A stretch of 14,809 nucleotides of DNA from Bacteroidales bacterium UBA5621 (GCA_002424525.1 DIKJ01000159.1:11642-26450), one strand, 5' to 3'. Shown: positions 1 through 7,704, numbered from the stretch's first letter. Notes: generated by a model from the sequence alone, not told the origin. A program made the numbers and translations.

Positions 1-657
1 AGTGCCCAGGCCATCATTCCCGATTTCATACTTGAGCTTACGGAGGATGGTTTTGACCTTCACCTTAATTCACGGAACCTTCCTGAACTGCGGCTTAGCT
101 CTGCCTACAGCGACATGCTTCGTTCCTACAGCAGGAACAAGGGCCAGAAGAAGGAGATGAAGGATGCCGTCCTTTTCGTAAAGCAGAAGATCGATTCCGC
201 CCGGTGGTTCATCGATGCCATCAGGCAGAGGCAGAACACCCTTCTTCTCACGATGAACGCAATACTGGAGTATCAGAAGGAATATTTTGTCGAGGGTGAT
301 GAAACAAGGCTGAAGCCGATGATACTGAAGGATGTTGCCGAGATGACGGGTCTTGACATCTCAACCGTGTCGAGAGTCGCGAACAGCAAGTATATTCAGA
401 CGCATTTCGGGATCATGCCCCTTAAATTCTTCTTTTCGGAGGGTTTGCAGACGTATAATGGCGAAGAGGTGTCGACCAGGGAGATAAAAAGGATCCTGCA
501 GGATTGCATCAGCAACGAGGAAAAGAGAAGACCGCTTACCGATGAACGCCTCACCGAGATACTTCAGGAGAAAGGATACCTGATTGCCCGCCGGACAGTG
601 GCCAAATACCGTGAACAGCTTAATATTCCGGTGGCAAGATTAAGGAGAGAAATATAA
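1..657 (+). CDS. rpoN: RNA polymerase sigma-54 factor, C-terminal part (5' end outside window)
   Basis: This is the DNA-binding half of sigma-54, the alternative sigma factor that recognises -24/-12 promoters and needs an ATP-driven activator to open them. The reading frame is open from base 1, so 218 residues are present of a protein usually near 480-500. The helix-turn-helix lies around fragment residues 111-131 (DVAEMTGLDISTVSRVANSK). The RpoN box, ARRTVAKYRE, the family signature that contacts the -24 element, is at about residues 196-205 and matches the consensus exactly. The ATG at 115 is internal, because the residues encoded before it (PDFILELTEDGFDLHLN) are also typical of the family. 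The stop overlaps the start of the next gene (TAATG), suggesting translational coupling. Identification is very secure. Confidence 0.97.
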   Translation, partial: SAQAIIPDFILELTEDGFDLHLNSRNLPELRLSSAYSDMLRSYSRNKGQKKEMKDAVLFVKQKIDSARWFIDAIRQRQNTLLLTMNAILEYQKEYFVEGDETRLKPMILKDVAEMTGLDISTVSRVANSKYIQTHFGIMPLKFFFSEGLQTYNGEEVSTREIKRILQDCISNEEKRRPLTDERLTEILQEKGYLIARRTVAKYREQLNIPVARLRREI

Positions 658-1289
658 TGACAATTGAAGGGACCCCGGGAAACAGCGACAGCGTGGCAAA
701 AGTTATCTCACTGCTCTTCCACCCGTTGTTCATGCCATTGTACGGTCTCCTGATAATCTTTTCGGCACCGACGCTTCTTGGTTACCTGCCCCTGGCAGTC
801 AAGAAGATCCTCTTAGTAATAATAACCATAAACAATGTTCTGATACCTCTCACATTGCTTCCCTTCTTCAGGTTCAGGAACGTTATCAGCTCCTACGCGA
901 TAGAGGACAGGAAGGAAAGAATTATCCCGATGCTTGCCGTAACCTTCCTTTATTCGGTTACGTCGATCATTGTTTATCGCTTACAGATCCCGGTGTTCCT
1001 CAAGACAATTATTATTGCCACAGCCTTCCTGTCGCTGGGGGTGACCCTGGTAAATTTCTGGTGGAAGATCTCGGTCCATTCGGTTGGAGCAGGGGCACTT
1101 GTGGCGCTTGTTTTCTTCCTCTCGGTCAAGATGTATACTGCTCTCACCTGGCATCTTATAGGTGTGATACTGGTCGGGGGGGTTGTGCTTTCGTCGAGGC
1201 TCAGGCTTAATTCGCATACTCCCGCACAGGTATGGGCCGGGTTTGCTCTCGGCCTTCTCGGGATAGCATTCTTTATGTTAGTCTTTTAG
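657..1289 (+). CDS. PAP2-like polytopic membrane protein with a degenerate phosphatase signature
   Basis: This 210-residue protein is strongly hydrophobic, with about six membrane segments (roughly 15-40, 48-70, 92-108, 113-133, 143-160, 165-180, plus one at the end). Traces of the three-part PAP2 lipid phosphatase signature appear in order. ERIIP at 87-91 resembles the end of KxxxxxxRP, KISVHS at 137-142 sits where PSGH would be, and SRLRLNSHTPAQ at 180-191 fits SR-x5-H-x3-D with the final aspartate replaced by glutamine. PAP2 enzymes remove phosphate from membrane lipids such as undecaprenyl pyrophosphate or phosphatidic acid. Whether this one is catalytic is doubtful. The ATG overlaps the rpoN stop by one base, so the two are probably co-translated. 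The 3' end overlaps the convergent glycosyltransferase gene by 12 bases. Assignment to the superfamily is inferred from motif spacing. Confidence 0.75.
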   Translation: MTIEGTPGNSDSVAKVISLLFHPLFMPLYGLLIIFSAPTLLGYLPLAVKKILLVIITINNVLIPLTLLPFFRFRNVISSYAIEDRKERIIPMLAVTFLYSVTSIIVYRLQIPVFLKTIIIATAFLSLGVTLVNFWWKISVHSVGAGALVALVFFLSVKMYTALTWHLIGVILVGGVVLSSRLRLNSHTPAQVWAGFALGLLGIAFFMLVF

Positions 1290-2396
1290 AAGTTCTCCGA
1301 GGGCATCCCCGAGGAGGGTCCTGCTTATCTCAGCTAATTCGCCGCTCCATATTGCCCTGTTGGGCCAGCGGGGCAGATTGCCGCTGACTGCTTTCTGGCT
1401 CACAGCCATGAACCACCCTTTTGAAGAGAGATAACCGGCAAGGTATTCCTGCTCGGTCTGGCCGGGGGTCGGGATAAGCAGTGCACTGCATCTCAGGCTC
1501 ACAAGCTCCATTATGGTCGTATAGCCCGGTCTGCAGATAACAGATCCGCTTGTTCTTAAAAGACGTCCCATTCCGGAGGCAGTCAGGTGCGGGCAGAAGA
1601 TAAAGCTGCCCGCTTTTTCCGGTTCCCTGTTCTCTGAAGGTTTCCCTTCGAGGATCACCGTCAGCGGTCCGCCTGCTCCGGCAGTACTGATCAGTTTCTG
1701 CTTCAGTAATCCCCTCTGTGGCTCGGGGCCCGAGAGTATTATCGTGTTGTGAGGCGTACCGCGGGGCATAAGGTGAGTGAGAGGGTCATAAGATTGATTG
1801 TCATGGGTGGGTGCATCGGTAAACCGCGATAAGATCCCTGTGTATCTGACATTTGCGGGAAGCTTAACTCCGTGTGAGAGCCTTCCGGTAAGGTTCTCCT
1901 CCCCGGGGAGGTCAGGGATAAAACAGAGATCATATTTTTTTATGATCATCCTGTGCAGGATCACCCCTGCCGGCTCGAGGAAACGAAGGTAAGGGGGGAA
2001 AGGGATCCGGGGCTGATGAGTGATGTAAACTGTTCTGACGCTCCTGTTCCATAACCCGAAGCGGTTGTCGCTTATGACGATACCGATATCATGTTCCCTG
2101 ATGATCCGCTTCAGCCTCACGTGATCCCTTATTGTATGGAACAGGAGCAGCGGCAGTTGCAGGAAAAGCATCAGGTACTGGGGGAGGTATTGGGAGTATA
2201 CCGGCCTGAACCCTGCAAAACTGATGTATTCCATCCCCTCTGTTTCCTTTCTGAACAGGGCAGTATGTTCTTCTCCGGCGGCTATGAATATCCGGTTGTT
2301 CATTTCCTGCAGACGCCTGGCGAGCGGAATCATGCGTCCGGCATGGCCGAGCCCCCATTCGAGCGGGGAGATAAGTATATTCCCGGGAGCTTTCAA
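1278..2396 (-). CDS. MurG-like (GT28/GT-B fold) glycosyltransferase
   Basis: A 372-residue predicted glycosyltransferase of the MurG/GT28 type. The N-terminal domain carries the acceptor-side glycine-rich motif GLGHAGR (residues 15-21), typical of this group (GxGHxxR). The C-terminal domain has the nucleotide-sugar side: CRPGYTTIMEL at 288-298 and PTPGQTEQEY at 309-318, the equivalents of the MurG sugar-nucleotide and G-loop region. Sugar donor and acceptor cannot be read from the sequence; envelope glycan or glycolipid is the likely setting. The start appears to be TTG at 2396, two bases after the radical SAM stop. The next ATG (residue 22) would cut off the GLGHAGR motif, so a non-ATG start is favoured. 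It is not MurG itself: the flanks are not the division cluster and the similarity is limited to motifs. Confidence 0.83.
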   Translation of the reverse strand: MKAPGNILISPLEWGLGHAGRMIPLARRLQEMNNRIFIAAGEEHTALFRKETEGMEYISFAGFRPVYSQYLPQYLMLFLQLPLLLFHTIRDHVRLKRIIREHDIGIVISDNRFGLWNRSVRTVYITHQPRIPFPPYLRFLEPAGVILHRMIIKKYDLCFIPDLPGEENLTGRLSHGVKLPANVRYTGILSRFTDAPTHDNQSYDPLTHLMPRGTPHNTIILSGPEPQRGLLKQKLISTAGAGGPLTVILEGKPSENREPEKAGSFIFCPHLTASGMGRLLRTSGSVICRPGYTTIMELVSLRCSALLIPTPGQTEQEYLAGYLSSKGWFMAVSQKAVSGNLPRWPNRAIWSGELAEISRTLLGDALGELLKD

Positions 2397-2398
2397 TT

Positions 2399-3181
2399 TC
2401 AGCCGGAAACGCGGGCAGTGATGCCCAGTTTGCGAACCATTGCCGCTATTTTACGCAGATCGGCAACAGGCACTTTATGCAGATTATTGCCTTCGGGGGT
2501 GTCGCGCGAAATGGTATAGACCATCACCTCCGACGGCTTTATCATTTCAAGGGCTTTGAGCCAGGCAGTGATCTCCTCAGGAGTGGTGTTGTCAATGACC
2601 TTTCCGTTGTAAACACCGCGCAGGAAAAGGGTCTGTATGATCAGCCGGCTGTTGAATTCCTTAAGGTTACGGATGAGCTCCGCCACCTTGATGTTCACCC
2701 TGGGCTGGTTGTGGGTCCTGACCGTGAGATCGAACGCCGAGTCGAGCTTCAGGATGTTCATGTCGATCCTGAGAAGGGCCTCCCTGATGCCGGGAAGCGT
2801 TATTCTGCTGGAGTTTGATAATACAGCGATCTTCGTTTCAGGGAAATATTTGTCGCGCAGTCCGATGGTATCGTCAATTATCTCAGGGAACGAGGGATGT
2901 AGGGTTGGTTCACCGTTGCCTGCAAAAGTGATAACATCGGGGGGACGGTCCATATCCTTCATTTCCGAAAGCCTTAATTCGAGCGCGAGGCGCACTTCGT
3001 CGCGGGAGGGCAGATAGAGTGAGGGATCTTTAATGTTTTGCGTCCAGCCGCATTCGCAGTATATGCAGTTGAAATTGCATACCTTCCTTGATGCGGGAAG
3101 CAGGTTGATACCCAGCGATTTGCCCAGCCTCCTGCTGGTGACGGGCCCGAATATTATCTTGTCAAAAAGGAATGTGGCCAT
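2399..3181 (-). CDS. Radical SAM protein (COG0731-like)
   Basis: A 260-residue radical SAM enzyme. The motif CNFNCIYC at residues 35-42 supplies the three cysteines (C35, C39, C42) that bind the [4Fe-4S] cluster used to cleave S-adenosylmethionine. A fourth cysteine follows at 44. The preceding GPVTSRRLGKSLGINL resembles the start of the COG0731 Fe-S oxidoreductase family, which includes the tRNA wybutosine enzymes. GNGEPTLHPSFPE downstream is the usual SAM-binding GGE-like motif. The substrate is not evident. A longer start at 3214 exists, but I choose ATG 3181. A TAnnTTTG promoter motif (3203-3210) falls inside the extension, and family homology begins at about ATFLFDKIIFGPV. The glycosyltransferase follows after 2 bases, so the two form one transcript. 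Confidence 0.88.
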   Translation of the reverse strand: MATFLFDKIIFGPVTSRRLGKSLGINLLPASRKVCNFNCIYCECGWTQNIKDPSLYLPSRDEVRLALELRLSEMKDMDRPPDVITFAGNGEPTLHPSFPEIIDDTIGLRDKYFPETKIAVLSNSSRITLPGIREALLRIDMNILKLDSAFDLTVRTHNQPRVNIKVAELIRNLKEFNSRLIIQTLFLRGVYNGKVIDNTTPEEITAWLKALEMIKPSEVMVYTISRDTPEGNNLHKVPVADLRKIAAMVRKLGITARVSG

Positions 3182-3202
3182 TTTCGTTCGGAAAAACAGT
3201 TG

Positions 3203-3210
3203 CAAAAATA
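3203..3210 (-). promoter_or_regulatory. Bacteroidota -7 promoter element for radical SAM gene
   Basis: The minus strand reads TATTTTTG, an exact match to the Bacteroidota housekeeping -7 consensus TAnnTTTG. It ends 21 nt before the chosen start at 3181, which would give a leader of about 15 nt. No good -33 TTTG is seen; only a weak TTTC lies about 15 nt upstream. This supports the shorter start for the radical SAM gene and a promoter internal to the long minus-strand gene run. Confidence 0.45.
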
Positions 3211-3253
3211 GCATAAATATTGATGAAAGCCGGCACCCTGGTGTTCCGCGGCG

Positions 3254-4432
3254 CTAAATGAGCCTCACGATCCTGCTCTCGTCGGTAAGTCTCATGTTCG
3301 CCAGGTCAGCATCGCCGATCAGCAGGAGGCCGGGCCGCGTTCCCGGTTCAATTCTGCCAAAGCGCTCCTCTTCTCCCAGCGCCCTTGCCCCGTTGATTGT
3401 GGCCCACCGTATCATTTCCTCAAGGGTGAACTGCGGGAAATGGTTCTGCAGTGTCTTCAGCTCATCGAGGATGCTTAATCTGCTGTTCGAAGCCAGGCTG
3501 TCGGTGCCTGTCACAATCTGACAACCCTCCCCGGCAAGAAGGGTGAGAGGCGGCAGGCTCTTTTCAATAAAAAGGTTGGAGTTGGGGCAGAGGCACCAGA
3601 AGAGATTGCTGCGTTCCATGACCCCCCTCACGGTTGTCCTGTCGGCAAAAGTGTTGTGTACGAGGATAAGGTTGCCCGAAGGAGTTACCTCGCGGAGCAC
3701 TGCGTCAATATGGTCCGGGACAAAGGCACCGTGCGGAGCAGTTATTCCTGCTTCCCTGTAAAGGGTCATTAACGGGCCACGGCGGTTTTCAATGAAATCC
3801 CTCTCCCCGGGTGTTTCCATGAAATGAATGGTGGTAACCTTGTTGTTCTTACTCTTATCCCTCAGCAGACGGAACATCGGCAGAGAAACCGAATAGACTG
3901 AATGGGGAACCATATAAAATGGCATATCCGCTGAGGCGGCTATCCGCATGACCGGTTCTGCCTCATCCATCCTGTCGCGGGCGGTGAGGGGATCGGTGCC
4001 GAACACTTCGAGAAAGTTCACATAGCTTATCCTGCTCTCCTTTTTGACAGGGAATGAAGCTGTGGTATTGCAGATATCCCCGCACAGCACAATGCCCTCC
4101 CTGAACATTTCATTATCGGCGGATCGTATTGAAGTGTGGATCTGCTCCGGGGAGCCGCGCCTGCCCGCCTGCAGTTGTTTTATGAAGTCGCTCAGCCCGT
4201 TTTTCACGGCGATCCTCCCTTTCAGGTCCGAAAGCTCCAGATGGGTGTGGCAATTCACGAATCCGGGCACTATGATACCGTTATGGAACTCCAGCGATGA
4301 TCTTTCCCTGAGTGCCCCCGAAGTCTCCTCAACGTTCAGGATGGTGCCGTCGTCGCCGGTGGTGATAATGCCTCTTTTCAGCGGGGGACCGCTGTTGGTA
4401 AAAATATAGTGTGCCGAAAAGTGCCTCATCAT
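3254..4432 (-). CDS. Amidohydrolase-superfamily metal-dependent deaminase/hydrolase
   Basis: A 392-residue member of the amidohydrolase superfamily, COG0402 type (cytosine, guanine, SAH and aminofutalosine deaminase relatives). The metal site is complete: NCHTH with H62 and H64 after the first strand, H203 in TIHFMETPGE with the catalytic glutamate E206, H259 in LVHN, and D311 in GTDS. PHSVYS (H177) fits the substrate-binding loop of this group. The set H-x-H, H-x2-E, H, D is what deaminases such as SAH/MTA deaminase and aminofutalosine deaminase carry, so hydrolytic deamination of an adenine-like or similar ring is a reasonable inference. The exact substrate is open. No other menaquinone or nucleoside genes lie nearby. 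The start ATG overlaps the DUF4296 stop (ATGA). A second ATG follows immediately. Confidence 0.87.
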   Translation of the reverse strand: MMRHFSAHYIFTNSGPPLKRGIITTGDDGTILNVEETSGALRERSSLEFHNGIIVPGFVNCHTHLELSDLKGRIAVKNGLSDFIKQLQAGRRGSPEQIHTSIRSADNEMFREGIVLCGDICNTTASFPVKKESRISYVNFLEVFGTDPLTARDRMDEAEPVMRIAASADMPFYMVPHSVYSVSLPMFRLLRDKSKNNKVTTIHFMETPGERDFIENRRGPLMTLYREAGITAPHGAFVPDHIDAVLREVTPSGNLILVHNTFADRTTVRGVMERSNLFWCLCPNSNLFIEKSLPPLTLLAGEGCQIVTGTDSLASNSRLSILDELKTLQNHFPQFTLEEMIRWATINGARALGEEERFGRIEPGTRPGLLLIGDADLANMRLTDESRIVRLI

Positions 4433-5217
4433 CTGAAAGGGGTTCCCGTGAATGTTATGTTACGGACACTTATGTGTTTTTCAATGCCGGGATGCTGATT
4501 CTGATGATCGACGAACCAGCCCCTCAGAAAGACGGTTGAACCACGGGGTATGGTTTTCAGTATGCTGTAATTGTGCTCGCGGCCATCTTTTATGAACCTT
4601 AATGTGCTGAATTGATCTATCTGCAGGCTGTCGGGCCTCTCCGGATAGTAAAGGAAGAGCCCCGATACCGGATCAATCGTCTGATCATCAGGATGAATTG
4701 TCAGAGAGAAGCTGAGTGAAAATGTACCTGATTCTGTCAGCTCCATGTCCAGCCCGTCGGGATCGTCACCAAACGGGTCAGGCAGGAGATAACTTTTTTC
4801 TCCCGGCCACAAATCTTCCATCCTTAACCTTACCAGTACAGCTTCTCTGACAAACCTCAACTCCATCTCGCTTAACCTGCCAAGGGCAAGGTCGTAGATC
4901 CTTATCAGGCTTTTTGGTTTTTTAACGAAATAGTAATGGAGGGTTTTTTCCATATCATCCATTGTGTAACCATATTTGCCGATCGCATCAGCAAAGGTTT
5001 CAAGCGAATCTTTCGCGGAGACCAGGTAACGCATCCTGGGAAGAGTGAGAAGCCCGTCGGCAAGATAAACGTCGGTGATCACATCAACCAGTGTATTCTC
5101 CGGTATAAGGCCCTTTCTCTCCGGCCTGCTCTTCTGTCCGGTGCATGAACCTGCCACTAATGCAAAAATGATCAGTGCAGGCAGGATGAACCGTATCGCT
5201 TCACACTTTACTCTCAT
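4429..5217 (-). CDS. DUF4296-type lipoprotein
   Basis: A 262-residue predicted lipoprotein. The N-terminus has a basic start, a hydrophobic stretch (residues 9-23) and a lipobox AGSC with the acylated cysteine at C25, so it is probably exported and anchored in the envelope. Residues about 35-125 (from IPENTLVDVITDVYLADGLL) match the pattern of DUF4296, a domain of unknown function common in Bacteroidota. The second half is beta-rich, without a motif I recognise. The start lies 17 bases inside the end of the upstream ABC permease gene and the stop overlaps the amidohydrolase ATG, so expression is coupled on both sides. The permease belongs to a lipoprotein-release family, so its neighbour being a lipoprotein is suggestive, but a functional link is only inferred. 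Confidence 0.82.
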   Translation of the reverse strand: MRVKCEAIRFILPALIIFALVAGSCTGQKSRPERKGLIPENTLVDVITDVYLADGLLTLPRMRYLVSAKDSLETFADAIGKYGYTMDDMEKTLHYYFVKKPKSLIRIYDLALGRLSEMELRFVREAVLVRLRMEDLWPGEKSYLLPDPFGDDPDGLDMELTESGTFSLSFSLTIHPDDQTIDPVSGLFLYYPERPDSLQIDQFSTLRFIKDGREHNYSILKTIPRGSTVFLRGWFVDHQNQHPGIEKHISVRNITFTGTPFR

Positions 5218-6433
5218 TTTTATTAAGGTATTTTTTTGTCAGGAACCTTACAGGGTACCAGGCGGCCCAGTATCCTATTGTCAGTACCGTGGCCGGGACG
5301 ATGAGAAAATCCTTTATTTCCATTACAACCGGGTAGGCGTCCATGATGAGCGATTCTCCCTGAAGCCTGACAAATCCGTAGGTCTGCTGAAGCCAGCAGA
5401 TAACGAAACCGAGCAGTATCCCTGCAAATGTCCCTATTATCGAAATGAGCCATCCCTCGAAGATAAAGATCTTCCTTATCAGGTTATTGTCGGCCCCCAG
5501 GCTCCTGAGGATCCCGACATCGCGCTCCTTTTCTATAATGAGCATTGTGAGGGAGCCGATTATGTTGAATGAGGCAATTATGATTATCAGGGTCAGTATA
5601 AAAAAGATTGCCAGTCTCTCCGAACGCATCACCTTGTAAAAGATCTCCTGCTGTTGGTACCTGTCCCGTACGACATAATCCTCTCCGAAAATCCCGGCCA
5701 CGTTCCTGCGGACGAAAGCGGGATCGGCGCCGTCGGAGAACCTGATCTCGATCGAGCTTATCCTGTCGTCGTGCTCAACCAGTTCGCGGGCGAAATCTAT
5801 AGGAACATAAACATATTTTGAATCATATTCCTGCTCCACCTGAAATATGCCCGAGGTGAATATGAATCTCCTGATAAAGGCATTTTCGGGATTCATGGAA
5901 ACGCTTCCCGTTCTGCGCGCCACATAAATATTAAGGGGCTCGATGAAATTTATCCTTATTCCCAGGCTGTTGGCAACACCGATACCGGGTATTGCAAAGG
6001 GTCGTCCGTTATCGGCTCTGAGAGCAAATTCACCGTCCCACATCGAACCGGCAATGCCGCTTACCTGAACATAGTTGTCATCAACGCCCTTTATGGTGGC
6101 GATGAACTGGCTCTCACCGTACCTGAGGAGAGCGTTCTCCTCGATGGTGGCGGAATAACAGCAGACACCCCGGACCTCCGAAAGAAGCATGAGTTTTGAT
6201 GAATCCACTGCAAAGGTTTTCCCTTCGGCAATGGTTATCTTAAGATCGGGGTCGAAGGTATTGAAGATTGAGGTGACCAGCTTCTCGAGTCCGTTGAAGA
6301 CGGAAAGAATGATTATCAGAGCCATTGTTCCTACCGCAACACCCGCTACTGATACGGATGAGATGATATTGATGGCGTTTCGCGATTTCTTCGCAAACAG
6401 ATACCTTTTCGCTATGTACCACGATAGTTTCAC
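5201..6433 (-). CDS. LolC/LolE-family ABC transporter permease (FtsX-like)
   Basis: A 410-residue inner-membrane permease of the LolC/LolE type, which with an ATPase (LolD) extracts lipoproteins from the inner membrane for delivery to the outer membrane. The topology is typical: one membrane segment near 24-46, a large periplasmic domain about 50-270, then three segments near 275-300, 325-350 and 372-395. The cytoplasmic coupling stretch EKERDVGILRSLGA after the second segment is the hallmark of the FtsX/LolCE family, and the loop FVRLQGES also fits. The start codon is GTG at 6433, six bases after the methyltransferase stop, because the first ATG lies after the first membrane segment begins. 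No LolD-type ATPase is in the window, so the ATPase must be encoded elsewhere. Confidence 0.93.
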   Translation of the reverse strand: MKLSWYIAKRYLFAKKSRNAINIISSVSVAGVAVGTMALIIILSVFNGLEKLVTSIFNTFDPDLKITIAEGKTFAVDSSKLMLLSEVRGVCCYSATIEENALLRYGESQFIATIKGVDDNYVQVSGIAGSMWDGEFALRADNGRPFAIPGIGVANSLGIRINFIEPLNIYVARRTGSVSMNPENAFIRRFIFTSGIFQVEQEYDSKYVYVPIDFARELVEHDDRISSIEIRFSDGADPAFVRRNVAGIFGEDYVVRDRYQQQEIFYKVMRSERLAIFFILTLIIIIASFNIIGSLTMLIIEKERDVGILRSLGADNNLIRKIFIFEGWLISIIGTFAGILLGFVICWLQQTYGFVRLQGESLIMDAYPVVMEIKDFLIVPATVLTIGYWAAWYPVRFLTKKYLNKNESKV

Positions 6434-6439
6434 GGGTTC

Positions 6440-7249
6440 CTATTTTTGTGCCAGTACGAGTAATCCTGTCCCCTGCTTATGCCTCAGGCAAAGATCAAAA
6501 GTGTTAAGGATAAAAGCAAACGGGAAGATCAGTATATACCAGAACGGCAAAATGATGAAGAAGAGGCCTGATCGGTTAAGCATTCTGACCGGATACTTCA
6601 TTGAGAGGCGCCACGAGATATCCCCGGGGATGCCGTATGTATAGCGGATCTCAATATTTCTGAAGCCGGCGGAGGCAAGTTTGTGTGATATCTCTACGGT
6701 GCCGTACCCGTTCCTTACATGCTCGTCGATGAAGGAGGCGTCGGAGGCGTTATGAACATCGGAGCCCCCCTTGTCGGAGGGTGTTAACATAAGCAGATAG
6801 CCATTATCGGACAGGGAGTTGAAGAAATTACGGAAGACGAGGTCGTCCTCGCGGATATGTTCCATTACATCGACCGACAGAATAAGATCGTAGCGGGGGT
6901 TGCCGGAGAGCCTTGTCAGGTCTGCTGTTTCGCACACCACCCGGCCGGAGAGCCCTGCGGCCTGAAAGAACTTTCTGCATTCCTCAACCTGTTCGCGGTT
7001 GATATCGACAGCCTTTATCTTCCAGTTCCTGTTCATCCTGCTCATTCTCCACGTGTATTGTCCGAATCCCGAGCCGGCATCGAGCACCGAGGCTTCACCA
7101 GGATATTCGCGCCTGAGCCTCCTCAGGGCTCTCTTAACGTGCCAGGCACGAAGGAGAAGAAGGTCGAGAAGGCAATAGAAAAGTTTTCTGAGAAATACTG
7201 GTCCTGAGAGAAACCTGCCTAATGTACTTTTTATAGGCTCGTATTGCAT
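6440..7249 (-). CDS. Class I SAM-dependent methyltransferase, probably membrane-associated
   Basis: A 269-residue methyltransferase with a Rossmann-type SAM-binding core. Motif I is VLDAGSGFG (55-63), the acidic residue that holds the ribose is D82 in AVDIN, D110 follows in motif III position, and DLILSVDVMEHI (121-132) is the motif IV region typical of the Methyltransf_11/25 group. Two hydrophobic patches are unusual for this fold: residues about 12-35, and a clear membrane-like stretch at about 227-251. This suggests attachment to the membrane and perhaps a lipid or quinone-like substrate; that is inference only. Five bases separate it from rbfA and six from the permease, so it sits inside one operon. 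Confidence 0.87.
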   Translation of the reverse strand: MQYEPIKSTLGRFLSGPVFLRKLFYCLLDLLLLRAWHVKRALRRLRREYPGEASVLDAGSGFGQYTWRMSRMNRNWKIKAVDINREQVEECRKFFQAAGLSGRVVCETADLTRLSGNPRYDLILSVDVMEHIREDDLVFRNFFNSLSDNGYLLMLTPSDKGGSDVHNASDASFIDEHVRNGYGTVEISHKLASAGFRNIEIRYTYGIPGDISWRLSMKYPVRMLNRSGLFFIILPFWYILIFPFAFILNTFDLCLRHKQGTGLLVLAQK

Positions 7250-7254
7250 GGATA

Positions 7255-7593
7255 TCAGGATTTCAGCAGTTTGTCGATCTTATCTATGTAATCGAGGCTG
7301 TCGTCAATGAAGAAAGCTATTTCCGGTACAATGCGCAGCTGCGACCTGACCTTCTGTCCGAGATCGAACCTGATCTTCGGCGAATGCACCTGTATTGAGT
7401 GAAGTATAGTCTCCTGGTCCGTTGACGGGAAGATGCTTATGTAGATCTTTGCATATGAGAGGTCGGGGCTGATCCTCACTTTTGTGACGGAAACCAATTT
7501 ACCGTGAGCAACTTCGTTTCCTCTCCTGAGAAAGATACCGGCCAGCTCCTTCTGTATAAGTCGTGATACCTTTTTTTGTCGTGTCGATTCCAT
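7255..7593 (-). CDS. rbfA: Ribosome-binding factor A
   Basis: A 112-residue protein of normal length for RbfA, a small KH-type RNA-binding factor that helps mature the 5' end of 16S rRNA in the 30S subunit and is needed for growth in the cold. The N-terminal helix (ESTRQKKVSRLIQKELAGIF), the strand VTKVRISPDLSYAKIYISIF and the later KVRSQLRIVPEIAFFIDDS are all characteristic. Translation starts at ATG 7593, behind a Bacteroidota-type promoter motif at 7616-7623. It heads the run of minus-strand genes. rbfA followed by a LolC/E-type permease is an arrangement I know from other Bacteroidota; here a methyltransferase lies between them. Confidence 0.95.
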   Translation of the reverse strand: MESTRQKKVSRLIQKELAGIFLRRGNEVAHGKLVSVTKVRISPDLSYAKIYISIFPSTDQETILHSIQVHSPKIRFDLGQKVRSQLRIVPEIAFFIDDSLDYIDKIDKLLKS

Positions 7594-7615
7594 GGCCCTC
7601 GATAGTTTTGTCGGG

Positions 7616-7623
7616 CAAAGGTA
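7616..7623 (-). promoter_or_regulatory. Bacteroidota -7 promoter element for rbfA operon
   Basis: The minus strand reads TACCTTTG, an exact TAnnTTTG match, ending 22 nt before the rbfA ATG. A TTG about 14 nt upstream of it (CCTTGTCC) may serve as a weak -33 element. It would drive the operon leftward from rbfA. Confidence 0.5.
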
Positions 7624-7671
7624 CGATTTTCCGCGGACAAGGGAGAGTCGCGCTGTTACGGAAAAAAAAGT

Positions 7672-7679
7672 TAGCTTTG
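7672..7679 (+). promoter_or_regulatory. Bacteroidota -7 promoter element for trpS
   Basis: The sequence TAGCTTTG matches TAnnTTTG exactly and ends 25 nt before the trpS ATG, predicting a leader of about 19 nt. An A-tract (7661-7670 region) lies directly upstream. No convincing -33 TTTG is present. Together with the rbfA element it forms a compact divergent promoter within the 111-nt gap. The short leader leaves no room for a T-box or attenuator. Confidence 0.5.
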
Positions 7680-7704
7680 CACGGGAATTTTATTATAAAA
7701 CAGG

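Noticed and set aside
3182..3214. Longer start for the radical SAM gene (11 extra residues)
   Set aside because: The extension contains an exact TAnnTTTG promoter motif, and family-like sequence starts at ATG 3181.
5075..5572. 165-residue plus-strand frame across the DUF4296 and LolC/E genes
   Set aside because: It spans two real genes on the other strand and has no domain-like features.
7594..7704. T-box or attenuator before trpS
   Set aside because: The predicted leader is only about 19 nt and shows no specifier stem or terminator; T-boxes are not expected in Bacteroidota.
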